A DNA stretch of 64,000 nucleotides from Trichopria drosophilae (Eukaryota > Arthropoda > Insecta > Hymenoptera > Diapriidae): the NCBI GenBank assembly GCA_030407085.1, contig CM059586.1, forward strand, positions 28,631,501 through 28,695,500, read 5' to 3'. Below the pieces are notes generated by a model, which did not search any database, was not told where the DNA came from, and saw only the letters and a list, made by a program, of their open reading frames with translations. Shown in pieces: positions 25,101-40,100 of the stretch (the first letter of the stretch is position 1; each line of letters starts with the position of its first letter). A program made the position numbers and the translations under genes.

Positions 25101-28100
25101 AAATAACTTTATTATTTCTGATGGCCATTTTGGGACAGATTTACAGAATTAGACAAATAGTCATTCTTTATGATAAGAATCACTATGAAAAATCTAGTAT
25201 TTTGTACCGGTGCACCTCAAAAACCTGACAAATCACAAAACAGACATTCCAAAATCAGACGTTTCAAAATACAGACATTCAGATACCAGACATTTAAAAA
25301 AAACATTTAAAAAACAGACTTTTAAAAAAGACATTAAGAAGCCAGACATGACAAAATCAGACATACTAAAACACATTCAAAAACCGACACTTCAAGGAAC
25401 AGACATAAAAAACAGGCATTTTAAAATGACCTTAAGAAACCAGACAATAAAAAACTAGACATTTAAACAAGACATTAAGAAACCAGACATGAAAAAAAGG
25501 CATACTACAACACATTAAAAAACCAGTCACTTCAAAAAACAGACATAAAAAACCCAGGCATTTTAAAATACAGACATTCAAATATCGGAAAGTTAAAAAA
25601 CCAGACATTTAAAAAAAATGGACATTAAAAAAACAGAGATTTAAAAAAAAAACATTAAAAAATCAGACACTTAAAAACCAGACACTTCAAAAACAGACAT
25701 TCAAAAACCCGGGATGCACTTTAGGAACCCGACAAATCACAAAACAGACATTAAAAAACAGACATTTAAAAACGAGACATTAAAAAACCAGGCATTAAAA
25801 AACCAGACATTAAAAAAACAGACATTTAAAAAAAAACATACATTAAAAAATCAGGCATACATATTTTGAAAGTCTGTATTTTGAAATGTCTGGTTGTTTA
25901 GTACCTGGTTTTTGAATGTCTATTTTTTGAAATGTCATGTTTTTGAATGGCGGGTTTTTGAAGTGTCTGTTTCGTATTTTGTCTTGTTTTTAAGGTGCAC
26001 CCATTTTTACCAGAAGTAAAGACAATCTTTTCCGTTCTACAAGTCCGTCCGAAAATTACCATCTGGAATGGTAAAATGTCTTTAAAAGCTGTTTCTGTAG
26101 GTATTAAAAAAATCGAAACAGAATATTATTGAAGTATTTCTTTGTCTCGTAAGTTAGTATAATCATATTTGTTTACTAAATTTGCTCCCTCGATCTTCAG
26201 CACACTAATCACATGGGCGATAACGAAAGGCTACATAGGATATTTTTTTCGTCGAACTGTTCAAGTCATTCATCATTAGGCTCAATTACCTCGAAACGTA
26301 CGTGCCGTTACTATAATTCGTATGAAATATCGCATCCAATTACCCGCGATACGCGTAAATCATCGCTCGCGCGTCCTCTCCCCGGGTAATTGAGTCGTCG
26401 TGGAAGTCCGGAAAGACTCGGGCACAAAAGCCGAGGATTAATCGTCGGGTATTATCGCGGAAGTAACCGATACCAGGGGGATGCCGCCGCGATTAGCGGT
26501 AATAGGAGAAAATTGAATTGCACCGCGGTGCGGCGCTGTTTTGGGGTCCAAATACAGCACGCGCACGTAAATTACTGATCCAGCGAAAGTGACCACAAAA
26601 TGGGTGCTTTAAGAGTGCCCGTGACTTTTCCTCGTGTGTATACAGGAAGCTCAGTTTCAACAACGAGTTGAAATCCAGTGGATTAGCATAGAAAGTCGCG
26701 AATAATGCGCTACCGCGACGCGAACGCGAGAAAGTTGGAATTATTATCATCGCTGGTAATATCAGCAATCTAATCTCGCATGAACTACTGTTTAGATTGA
26801 GTCTGGTATTTAGAAGCCGCGAGATGTTTATTAGAGACGCATCTCGAATGCAACGGCTTTCGTAATCGTGTTTATTTATGTGCGTCGAGTTTGGATTTAC
26901 GTTTGTTAAATGAAGGGAAATTAATGAAAATTTACGCTGTGCCATTGAAGGCATCATTTTGTCAAAGTTATGACAACCGTAAAAGAAAGAAAGCAATATT
27001 ATACATATTTCAGGGTGCACCTCAAAAATCCGATAAATCACAAAACAGACACTTCAAAAATCTGACATTCAAAAACCAGACATTTAAAAAACCAGACACT
27101 CAAAAGCCAGACATTTCAAAAAACAGAGATTCAGAAACCAGACATTTCCAAAAACAGACATCTAAAAAAACCAGACATCTCAAAAAACGAGACATTTAAA
27201 AAAACAAAAATTAAAAACAATAAATTTAAAAAAACAGACATTAAAAAAACAAACATTTCAAACTACAGACATGCAAATGTCAAAATATGTGTGCATTTTA
27301 AAATGTCTAGTTTTTTAAATGTCTGGTTTTTGAATGTCCGGTTTTTGAAGTGTCTATTTTGTGATTTGTCGGGTTTTTAAGGTGCACCCCATTTAGAATT
27401 CAACCCTTAATTACATACATTTACATGAATATATACATTGTGAAATGTCTGGTTTTTGAATGTCTGTTGAAATGTCTGGTTTTTTAATGTCTGTTTGTTG
27501 AAATGTCTTGTTTTTTAAATGTCTGGTTTTTTAATGTCGGGTTTTTGAAGTGTCTATTTTGCGATTTGTCCGGTTTTTAAGGTGCACCCCATTTAGAATT
27601 CAACCCTTAATTACATGAATATATACATTTTGAAATGTCTGGTTTTTGAATGTCGGCTTTTTGAAAAGTCGGTTTTGCGATTTTTCGGGTTTTGGGGGTT
27701 CACTCATATTTCATATATGCGGATGAAATTTTAAATCAAATTATTGCTGTTTATCAGATAATTGTTTGGTGATAGTCAGTCTAGAATATTTGGAAAGTAA
27801 ATGTTTAGTCTAATAAAAATACTTAATATTTCCACTAGGATATTTTAAATATTTTAATTCTTTCTGAACACAATTTGTCTGTATAAAATTATTAGATATA
27901 CGACACCGTTAAAAGCAATATTTTGAAATTACTTTGAAAATACGAGTCTATGTCACATGCAATTTGAATAAAATACAGATCGTGTGCATACCGCCTATAT
28001 AGGGAACTACGTGTTTCGCATACCGTCGAACCCCCAAGGGAAGAAAAGTTTGAATGTACGGTATAAATAATAATGGCCATTGTTACGTTAGCTCGTGCGC

Positions 28101-31100
28101 TTACGTAACCTAAAATCAACTTCGGCTTTCATGTGACATTGGTCCTTTTTTCGATAATTGCCTGAAGTTAAACCATTTTTATTTGAGCCGACAAAAAGTT
28201 ATCACCCACTCGTCGTAATTCGCGTGAGCCAACAGAAATTTCCAAGGTTCGTCGTCCGGTAAGAAAAGTGCGTTTTTTCCCCCTCGTTACAGCACCGGTA
28301 CCGTATTTATTCTCATTGTCGACTCGTTTTTTTTTTTACAAGATAAAACCAGACGGGTAAAACGAGCTTTTTACACTCCTGCCGTCGCATCGCGTGTTCA
28401 CCCTGCTTTATCGGCTTCTCGGTAAAAGTGCGACATGTTGATTTTAAATTGAAATAAGGGCTTTATCGTGTACGTTTATCATCGCAAGTCTCGAAAAACT
28501 TTGAAAGATAGTCTGTGGATTTTACGTCGGTATTTTATTCGCATGACGAATATTTGCTGCTTATTTCGATGCTTAGTCGATTTAATGGTACAAAATTACA
28601 CAATAATTATTTTCTTTTTGGAATGCAGTGAGAAAAGTCTCTTTTCTCATGTCGTAATGAAAATTAAATTGGTTTATAATTTAACTCATAGTCAACAAAA
28701 TAAAATACAACTGTAATAGTATATTTCTTAACTAGTGGGTAAAGTCCGATTTCACGGACCGCGAGAGATCAACACAAGTATTCTGCAGGCGCGAGTTCAC
28801 TAAAGATCTCAGGAGGGTGTAAAATGAAATTTTACGCACCGTACAATAAAAAAGTTATAAAATCTTTAGTTTTCACTTTTTTATAAATAATATTAAAATA
28901 GATTAAATTATGTGTTTAGAAAATGCATCAATAAACAGTAACCGAGTAAATGAAGGCAATTAAAAATAAAACATTATTTCGCCATCTTGAAATCATCGTA
29001 TTTATTTTTGAACGAATGGTTTTCAAATCCAACCGATGAATTTTGAAAAGTTTTAAGGTCCTCTTTAAATATAGGGCGCAAATGTAAACTGTTACTAAGA
29101 AATGAAATGATCAATACAATACAATAAAGGAATTGTAATTTCAAGCAGTAAACAGTTTTCATCGTGTGTGTGAACTCGATATCGACGTCGTATTGTCGTC
29201 TTAAAGAAATGTCAAGTACGTTAGATGACGCAAAACACTACTCCACTTTCCCCGCTAACGTATCAATTACTTTTTAATCTCGCAAAAATGGAATCAGTAT
29301 TTCGGCATAACCTTGCGACGTCGCGCAAATTGTGAAATAGCGCCGGAACTCTTAATAAGAAAACCGTGTTTTCCGACATAAAGGACCGTTTTTTATTGCA
29401 GGACCAATTTCTCTTCGTTTACGCCGCTGCAGTCGGAAATTCGTTTCAACATTTTCGCGAGATAACTTTATGGCATTCAAAATTAGTGCGTTTTCATTAT
29501 CCTGGGGCATTTTGAAAGTCAAGATTAAAATTCGATGTTAATGAAATTTAATTAACCAACGATTGTATACAGCGACGTTCTTTGAATCGAAAAGAACAGG
29601 TTTATATGATAAATTCTTAAAAAAGTGGATTGCTTAATTCTCGGCTTGTACAGTTAATAAATTGACAATTAATTTCGTTAAAAAACAATTTTTTTTTAGT
29701 CTGATCCTTCAAGGTTTACGTTCCATAAAGAATACTTCCGTAATTACTAAATCTCGACATGCTATGCATTATGTCAATATATTTAAGGAATGGAAATGTT
29801 CATTTCGTCGATTTCTTTGCATTAAATAGGGAGTTTTTTATTTTTTATGGTAACCATTGTACAACAATAATTTGTGATTCTGCTGTTACTGTAATCTTTA
29901 ATTTATCATAACAAAATATCTAAATACTATCAAAATACTAAATATATGTACTTCATTGCACTTTCAGTCTGGTTTATGTTGTTTCTCCATTGCAATTGTA
30001 TAGGTGGAGTATTTTGAAGTGTCATTTTTCTTCCGAAAAAAATTAAACGCAAAAATATATTTTGCTGAAATACTAATTCTTATTAGCCCTTTCCGACACA
30101 TTGGCTAATATTAGCACACAGTTGAAAGTTTGAGTTTTTAAAGACAAAAGAATGCATTTATCCCATTTTTTTTAAAATCCAAAGTAAGTGGAAATTGAAG
30201 AAGTGAATAGCATTGCATTCAAGTCAATATTTATTTAAAATTACGATTTGTAAACAAATAAACAACTAAAAATCGTCATTTTTATAGAAAAAATGCAGTC
30301 GACATGAAACTGGGTACTCGATGTTTTTTTAGGCTATTTACGAATCTGTAGTCAAATTTTGAAAATTCAAAGTGGCAAACCAAAACGTAAAAATTACCCG
30401 ATCGAGATTAAACTGGGAACTAGGAGGTTTTTGGGGTCGCTGATTAAGCATCTGAACTCAGATTTTAAAAATTCACTATGGCGGATAGAATATGGCCCAT
30501 CAAAAATGTAAAAAATTACGTAATTGAGATTATATTTCCATACATCTATGTGCATTCTTTAAGCTTGTCATTTAATCTGCTTTTGAGGGAATGAAAACTC
30601 ATTTTTATAACGGAAGCCACAGTAGAGTACAACAAACCTACGAACATCGCGTACGCGCCTAACGGCGAGAAATGCAACTAGGTTGAAGGAATCCGAACTC
30701 TTTGGTGCAGACTCGTGTAAATGTTTATGAAATCTATAATTCTGTTATAGAAAATGTTACTAGTTAGTATAGTATAAACATGATAACCACATGTGTTTTT
30801 ACTATTCTCACTAATAACATTTTCTACAAAATCATTGCAAATTTCATAAGCTTATATATTTTACTATTCTGGTTTAGTAATGGAGAATAATAGATTTTTA
30901 GACATCTTCACGTACACTGTTAGAAATATTCAGAAATTTCGGATACTTTTATGTTACCGAAGTAACAAAATTTTACTAATTCCTGTAACAGAAAGAACCA
31001 TTACGTTATATTATCAGAAAATTACGAAACTGTAACAGAAATTTCAGAAGGAATCAGTGAAACACGGTACCCATCGCAGAAGTGGAATTTTCATTCGGTC

Positions 31101-34100
31101 ATAAAGGATTCCTCGGTCAACCATCAGTAGTTTATAACGAGTGTCATTCGAATATTGTTGAATTGTATAACGTTGATTCTTATTAGTAGGAAGGCAATAA
31201 ATAGATATATGTCGTATTTTTTCTACCCTGATGCACATTTACAAAACAGTGTTGTTTTTATTAAATTTTCTATTTTTAATAACGGGGCAGGACAATAAAT
31301 CATAGAAAACACAAAAAAAATATGATAAAGCAAAGAAATTTTACTCCCCTTATACTATTCTGTTACTGTAATTGAAAATTCTGAAACTGTAACAAAATTT
31401 TCTGAAACATGTAACAGAAGCTTTTTACGGTTACCGTTTCCGAAATTTCTGTTCATGTTTCGTAAAATTCTGAAGCGGTAACCGTAAAAAGTTTCAGGTA
31501 CCTGTTTCAGAAAATTGCTACAGAAATTTCTTACAGTGTACAATGTCTCTCAGTGCACATTTGGGATTAACTAATAAGCCCGTTTCACAAAATACAGTTA
31601 CAGAGGCTACTAAATATTCAGTTCTCATTGAATAACTCAGGATTTAATTGAAATTACTAAATATTTATGTTAGCGTACTTAAGATTGTTTACGCGTATAT
31701 GAATATGCGGATGAATCTTGTTATTTATGAATACCTCCTTTATTGTTTCAGGGATTGCCCACCCTTGGGGTTTCGAAAACTACGCGCGTGGACAGATCGC
31801 ACAACAACAATGCAAATAACGCCAACGCGAACAACGTTCACAATTTGCCGTTGCACGATCCTGTCAACCCGACCTCGCACACCGATGGATACGGTAAGTG
31901 GCTATGCATATTTCATTAGCAGTGCACCTGATGCTACCGTATAAACTAATCTATCCAGTTCGATCGTGCACGAACCGTTCCGTAAGAGTGAAAAGAGTTT
32001 TCTCTTTCCCCGGAGTGAAATTCCACTCCGACGGGGGGTGGAGAAAATATATATCCAATCCAGGAACACGACGACACACGTTGTCCTTTTTGGCGGTTGT
32101 TTATCGATCTCCATGTACGAATTTAACTTGGTGCAGTTTCGAGGGAAAGTTTTAATTAAATACGAATAAAATTACGCCTTTTGCGTCGTAGTCCAAAGGT
32201 ATCGACGTTAAGCTTTGATTTGAGGAAAGGTCATTTGGGTAATGGATTTATATTAAAAGGAAGTCGTCCGTACTTTGATGCTGGTTGCATTCACTTTTAA
32301 ATCGGCTATCCTCGAGCATTCTATCTATCGATAAATTAATATAACAATAAAATGGACGATAATTGCGAAAACTATTACTTTTATTTTAATTTCCATAAAG
32401 CACGAACCATATTTTCAAGGTACATTGAAGTAAATGGATATTTAGTTAATTTAGTTAATGAGACGGTAAAAAACTGACGATTTTTTAATTAAATGTACAC
32501 GTGGTACTTTTCAACGCCATTATATTGCGTGGGTAATTCCGAGAGACTTTTATTATTTGAGTTACAAAATGTTTTTTTTTTTGCAACTAGAGATCTGTAA
32601 AATTGTTTTAATGTTTCATTAAAAAAATTGTAATTTGATCGTTAATAGATAAAATTTTAGATACCAATAGTTTTATTAGTGTTGAAAAAAAATTTTCATT
32701 TATTCTATTTGTTAGACATTTTTACTACGTGAAAAAACATATACATTAAAAATTACCGAACTTTTGTATGTTTGAGGATTTGAGAAACTTTCCAACATTT
32801 TTTAATGCCGTTCCTGAAAATTACAGCACAGAAAGAAATATTCAGGCTTTGTATTATAACTTTTTATAATAGTTTAGTTTCACGGTAATCCATGCCCATA
32901 TGGCACCGAATTCTGCCGAAAAAGTACGAAATTCCGTTGTTCTATCTCGACTCCATTCTCTTCTTGACAAAGCGCTGGAACAGCGATTTTGAATATATTT
33001 CTCAGATTCTAAACGAAAATACTATTTGGCTCCCTATATCGCAGAAATAAAACAACATTCACTCCCTAGGCAGCAAAATAAGTGTACTCGGGAGCAAAAC
33101 AACGTTTTGTTTATTCATTTATATAACTGTATTTTAGATAATTTTTTATTATGATTTTTGTTCGTTATTTTATTATTTTATTTCCTGTTCTTCATATAGT
33201 TAATCTAAAAATATAAAAAACTATATTTGACTAAAATAAAATATTGTTATTTAATAAAAATGTACATCTTTTTCTTATACTGTTATGAGTGTTTAAAAAA
33301 TAATCACATAGCTGTTGGCGCCCTCGTCTCGCTTGGGTGACAAACTTGCGGTGGTCGGCAAACGCCTATTTTGCTCCCTAGTTGTACAATGTACTATTCC
33401 CATATCCTTAACATGTGAACTTTCAGTAATTTTCAAACAAATTTTGTCCGTGTAAGTTCAGAATAGTGACATAAAAATATTCAAAATAAATAGATTTTGT
33501 AAGTTTAGAAATTGATATTTCCATAAAAATTATAACAGTTTTGTATACGTGCGGTGTAAACTTTTTAAATATTTACAAAGAATACACTTATTTCTTTCTA
33601 ACTCGAAATGGTCCGTTTTTTTTGTGTAGAATTTTCCGCTCTTCATTCTTAGTCAGTACCAATGTTTTTGTCCGTTTCCTAGTTTTTAAGATATACAAAA
33701 ACAAAAACTTAAAAACAAAAAACTTTTAAACATTTTTTTTAAAGTTCATTACATATTTTTCAAATATTGTCAACAATTAAATGTTGGGATTGCAATAATA
33801 TAGTTTAATCACGAGACTGACCGTGGACATCTCCAACTATTAATAACAAAAAAAAAAACTAATTTCCAATTGAAACTAATTAATTAATGTAATAGCTTAT
33901 ATGGTACAATTGTAAGTAATACCTTCAATTTAACGCAATCTCTTGTTTTAAAAAGTTAATAATTAAATTAATTTACTTGTATTTTTATTATGTGATGTTC
34001 ATATTTTGCATTATTTAATTATAACAAAAGAATTTTAAATAAGAAAATGTTTCTTGCATAACAATTTATACATGCGATTAAATTTTTCTTGCTGCAAAAA

Positions 34101-37100
34101 TAGTTAAACTATTTTTAAACTGCGGTATTGTAATTAACAACTGTTCAATTTTAATGATAACACAGCAATTAAAATGATTTAAAAATTGCAATTTTTAACG
34201 TAAAAATCATCATCGACTATGGCGAAATGAAATAACAATCGTGAAAAAAAACAATAATTATTCAGAAAAATTCTATAGATTGGACATTTCTTGACATTTA
34301 AGATTTGTATTCATTAAAAAATGTGTTTATGGTACAAAAAAAACTGTACGCCAATTCAGTCTTATTAAATAAAGGAAACAGACAATGGACTCGGTCGATA
34401 TCGTCACTGTTTAACTTGAAATATACAAATTAAACAGAAACTATATAGATTTTCAAGTTCATATCTATTTTAAAGCTATTTTACCGGGTTTTCATGAATA
34501 TACGACAAATTTCAGTAAAATCAGTTCAGAAACGAGCGAGAATGTGCAAGAATAAATTTCTTTAGTGCTCCTACAGTTAGTTATTGCTTACGAAATTTAT
34601 TATTACCAATTCTAGTTCGTTTCTGAACCGATTTCCCTGAAATTTGAGTAAAATATTGTATTAATACGTTAATATTGTATTAAATTATTATGGATTTAAA
34701 TATGACAGCTCAATTGAATGACAAAGCTTAGATAATGAAATGCTACTTTTAATCTTACAAATTACTTTATTGTTTAATCTTTGGAAATTAGCCTAATCTT
34801 TGGAAAAAGCAACAATATTAAATTGTTTATGTATGAATATTTACAAGAAACGACAAAAACTAGTTATATCATAAAAATAGCATACATTAAATAAAATATT
34901 TGTAACTAAAAGCAGTTTCATGACAATTATTAAATGGCAATTTTCGCTCTCGAAAAACGAAAGGATTTTTTAAATTGTTCTGAATATTTCCATAGGTAAA
35001 AGTCAACCTGTCGCGTAGACGAAAATTTCATTAAAAACGAGATTGAAAATAGTAAACCGGTCTGTAATTTACGCGCGCATACTAAAAATTAATTTTGATA
35101 ATATAATAATTTGTAGTAAAATTTATTATTTTTGTAATTATTCATTAAAACCAGTTTCTGTCAAACCATGAATATTTTTGCAATTTTGAATAAACTACAT
35201 AATTGTTTTAGACTGCAGTTTTTATCAATTTGTACCATAAAAGAGTTTTACTTTTCAAGGCTTCCATTAATTTTTATTCTTCATCGTCATTAATTGAATT
35301 TCCTCTTTTGTTTTCGTTATTTATGATTGTTTCGATGCTTCTTCGCACTTTGCATTATTACTTTTTTTGTCGTCACTTCAGTAAAGTTTCATTACTCTCG
35401 TAGTTTCAGACGATATATGTCCAATATCCCCGGAAATTTTTATATGTTTAATGTTCCTGTAATGTAAAATACGCCCGTAAATATTTTTAAATCTTTTGAT
35501 ATTATTTATAACGTTCATTCTGTATCATTTTTTAATTTTCTCTGTAGTTTTTAGTGGTGTATATTTCTGTTTCCCTCATTAAATTAAAAGAACTTTCGGT
35601 AATTGTATTATTTTGATTCGAATTTACCTCGGAATTTACTTCTTCTAAATGCAATTTTTACTTGTTTCAGATTATTTTTAGACTATCATCGAATTTATTT
35701 TTAGACTATCATTAAGTTTATATGCAAATAATTTGTTTAATTCAGACAAGTGTAATAAATAATTGAAAGGACGTTAACGACTATTACTGAACAATAGAAA
35801 AATATTGATGAACTTTTCCTGAAAAATTACTGAAATTGCTTTTTAAAACAAGCATTTTTTGTCTATTACGTATTATACATCTGTAAATTTATAAAAGTTA
35901 ATACATTTAAAAAAAAAGTTACGTATAGTCTTTTCAGGTTGTTCAGTAACAGTTGTCAACATTTGTTTACTACGACTTCAGTTAACTACAGAACATTTTG
36001 ATCAGTTTTATGTAAAATAATTTTGTGAATATGTATCCAATATACAAAATTCATGAATCACAATTTCTAATAAATTGTTATATTTTAAAACAATACAGTA
36101 TAAAAAATTGTATCTGATTAGTATTCTTGACAACCTATCAAAGTTGTTTAAGATTAATCAACTAAAAATAGAACAAAATTAACATATAAAATCGTCAAAT
36201 GCGTGGGATTTTGTATCCTTCAATAAAAATTAGTAATTTTTAGTATTTATTAGTAAGGTTTCGAATATTTTTCTGCAAAATATAGAAACAATTCATAACA
36301 AGGAACCTTAATAAAAGGGTTTGAAAAAACTTTTCTAATACATTGAAATGTTCACAAAAAACACATTAAATATTCAGGGGTTCAGTCATTGGATTTCGTC
36401 GCGGTCCAGGGTTCGAATCAGTCTTGATCAATTTTTTTAATGCTCATTCAATGATGCGTTATAAATGTACATTTATTACAAATTTCATTACAGTTTACGT
36501 ACGGGACATTTATATAATTTCTTCCTTGTACTTTGAGAATAACTAACCATTAAAAAAGTAGTAAATTGAAATAGTTATCAACTAAAAGTGAACGAAATTA
36601 CCATTTTGATTCTGATTAGTTTAGGTACATGATTTAGAAATTATCAACAAAAAACCGAATTTTTAGAAAAAAACTTTTCGTTCTAACTTGCATTAAATAC
36701 AATCAACATTTTCAATTAATTTGTTAAAAGTGTATTGCTGCACATTGAGAAGCTGTTCGACTGGAATTCATATAAAATAAAACAATTAATTGGCGTTTCA
36801 GGCGGCAGATTGCCAATGACCCCTCAAGAAGCTACGAAGTACTATGGCTCGAAGCTTACTGAATTCGAACGAACGGAAATCGACAATTATCCCGAAATTT
36901 GGTATTTGGGCCTATCCGCATCAAAAATTCTCGGCGAAGAAGGAGCGTCTCAAAACGGCGGGTATGATGACGACAACGGTAGCTACAATAAGGTCCTTCA
37001 CGACCATATCTCCTACAGGTAAAGCACAATTTGTTACAAAAATGTATTTTCAAAAACTGCAACGAAGTGTATTCACATTCATATTCACTATTTCGTCGTT

Positions 37101-40100
37101 ATTTTATGCAAAGCTTGGTTAACATTATCAAGAACTTTCGGGCAATCCTAACATCGCAGGTTCGAGTCCCGGCGCATCAATTTTTTTCAAATATAATTGA
37201 AAATTTCGTCTAAAAATAAAACCGATGAAAAAAAAGAGTAATGGATTACATTTCTATTACTTATAAAGTCTAAGGAATGTAACATGATTTATTTAAATTT
37301 ATACAATGCTTGATTTATTTTGTTTATTAATTATAACACAATTTATTGATTACAATAATAAACTAAACTAAAATGTAATTATTTAAAATGTATATTATAA
37401 CAGGAAGAAATTTCCTCTTTTTTATAATTTTAGAAAGTAAAGATAATTTCTATTTTACAGGAAGAGTTCTGCTTTGATTTATATAAATTAATAAAACAAA
37501 GTTTTTAACGTACGGATTATATTTAAAGTTAATTAATCTATGATAATTTATAGTAATACTAAAAAAATAACGGAAGAAAGTGAATAAAAAATGCAATTAT
37601 CGTCAACAGATACGAAATCTTGGAGGTAATCGGCAAGGGCAGTTTTGGACAAGTGATTCGAGCGCTGGATCACAAAACCGGTCAGCACATCGCCATCAAG
37701 ATCATCAGGTACTTGAAAGAAGTTAAACAATAAGAAAATGCATCCAGGTTTTCCAATTAAGGAATGATTTTTACTAACTTGCATTGTATTGCAGGAATAA
37801 AACGAGGTTCCATCATCAAGCCCTTATAGAAGTTACGATTTTGGACCATCTCAGGAAGAAAGATCTTGAAGCGAAATCGTCTCACAATGTCATTCACATG
37901 TTGGAGTACTTTTACTTCAGAAATCACCTCTGCATTAGCTTCGAACTTATGGGGTAAGTTAAATTATGAATCGATTTTAATTTCTAATGTTTTTAAAATT
38001 AATTTGATGAAGTTTGCACGATTGAAATACACGTAATAATGTATTACTTTAGCATTTTAATTATTCCCTCGTAGAAATTCAGCCATTTATTTCGTATATA
38101 AATCTATTTTAAAGAATTTTATTGCTTAAATGTTAAAAATATGCAAAAGTATTACATTCTAACGAAAATTATCATTTGTCTATCTATTTTTATGTATCTT
38201 CTGGATATCTAAAGATTATCGAAATGGAAAACAATTCTTATCATTAAAAATTGTTCAAAACGATAAATAATTTTAGAGGTTAGGTTTCCATTGATGTTTA
38301 TAACTTATAAAGAAACAAATCGTAAAATATTAGGACAAAAATGCAACTTTCTCATTTCGTGATCGTAGAACTTTTGAAATAATCAACAAAAATTAAATAA
38401 AATGTGTATTTGTTTCATAGATGTGGGTACAAAATAATTCCCTACGTGCAATTTAAGGTTAGGATACTCAGATCGAATTTTCAATACGCCATTACGTCTT
38501 AATTTTATCCTATTAAAACAAATTGTCTAATTACGATGCTTGTAACTTTATTAGACTAAGAAAACATCCTAAAAGTTTTTTAAGTTATTTTTCCGTATTT
38601 TTCTGCCTATGATCAAAATATGAAAGCCTTTGAAAATAGAAAATTACAAAATATTTAAAATCAATACGTACGAAATGGACGTATTTTCAACAAAAAGGAT
38701 AGTTTTAAATAATTTTATTGCTTAAATGTTAAAAATATGCAAAAGTATTACATTTTAGCAAAAATTATCATTTATATATCGATTTTTAGGTATTTTCTCG
38801 ATATCTAAAGATTATCGAAATGGAAAACAATTCTTATCATTCAAAATTGTTCAAAACGAAAAATAAAAGATTTACACTCTTATAAATGTAATGAATTTAT
38901 ATTATTAACGTCTTCATAATCAAAAATAGGATATTAAGTTCAAATTAGTAAATTTGCTGTCTTTCTATTTGCAGCTTGAACTTGTACGAACTAATAAAGA
39001 AGAACAATTACCAAGGCTTTAGTTTAAGCATAGTTCGGAAATTTGCGAATTCGTTGGTGAATTGTTTAAGGTTGCTGTATCGAGAGAATATAATCCATTG
39101 CGATTTGAAACCGGTAAGTTTATAGTTAATACTTTTCATCTAATATAGTTTATAGTTTATAGTATATGGACATTTCTAGAAAAACTGTCATTTTTATGGA
39201 AGTAACTTCATTTTCCTCCACAATGTGAAGTGATAGCAAATTTCTGGTATCACCATCGTTTTCAGAACGAAAAAATACTTCGGAAATGATAATAATATTT
39301 AATGCTGTAAATTTTCTGTTTGGGTTTGTAATTTTACCAATTTTAATGTCTCTAATGATGAAATTTCCACGTGTGGGCTCGATTGTGACCAACGCGTAGC
39401 GTGGCAAAATAGAACGCGTTGTAAAATTCCTAACCTCCAAAGATAAAAACCCAACGTTACTTACGTTACGTACATTACTACGCGTTGTAATTTTATCATC
39501 TTTTACGTAAAGATACGTACAAAACCCATCTTAACGTAGGAACTTTACAATTTTGAACGTGAACAAATTACCAAATTTTTACAAATGAAAATTACAACAG
39601 ATTTGTTAAATTCGTTGCCATTTTTTTGCAGTGTACGCTAGAATGTTGCAAAATTGTTTCAGAAAATACCCGTATTTGTTTTTGTCCACGTGTTTTATAT
39701 TTTTGGGTGTCCAACAATTGTACCGACTACCCTAATCAGAAACACGGCGTTATAAAAAATGACAGTTTTTCCTGGAAATTACTATATTTATTATCATATA
39801 CTTTAAATTTTGTCCAACCCTATTAAAATTCAAATTTACAATACTGAAATAATTAAGTTACAATACAATTTGATGTATAATTTCCATTCTAACCTTCAAG
39901 AAACTAAAAAATAACAAAAGTCAAGTGAAATTTGTCTGTTAAGTAAACTAAGAAAGTTAAGTAAACGAAAAATTTGTTTCCAGGAAAACGTACTGTTAAA
40001 ACAACGAGGAAGCAACTCGATCAAAGTCATAGACTTCGGTTCGTCGTGTTACAGCCATCAGCGCGTCTATACTTATATTCAGTCAAGGTTTTACAGGAGT

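Noticed and set aside
25209..26001. CRISPR-like regular repeats
   Set aside because: The units are short, diverged, irregularly spaced and inverted in the second half. The context is clearly eukaryotic.
26493..27041. 182-aa open frame on the - strand
   Set aside because: It is the longest single open frame in the window, but it has no recognisable domain, runs from a CpG-rich block into an array element, and its composition looks non-coding. It is probably a chance frame.
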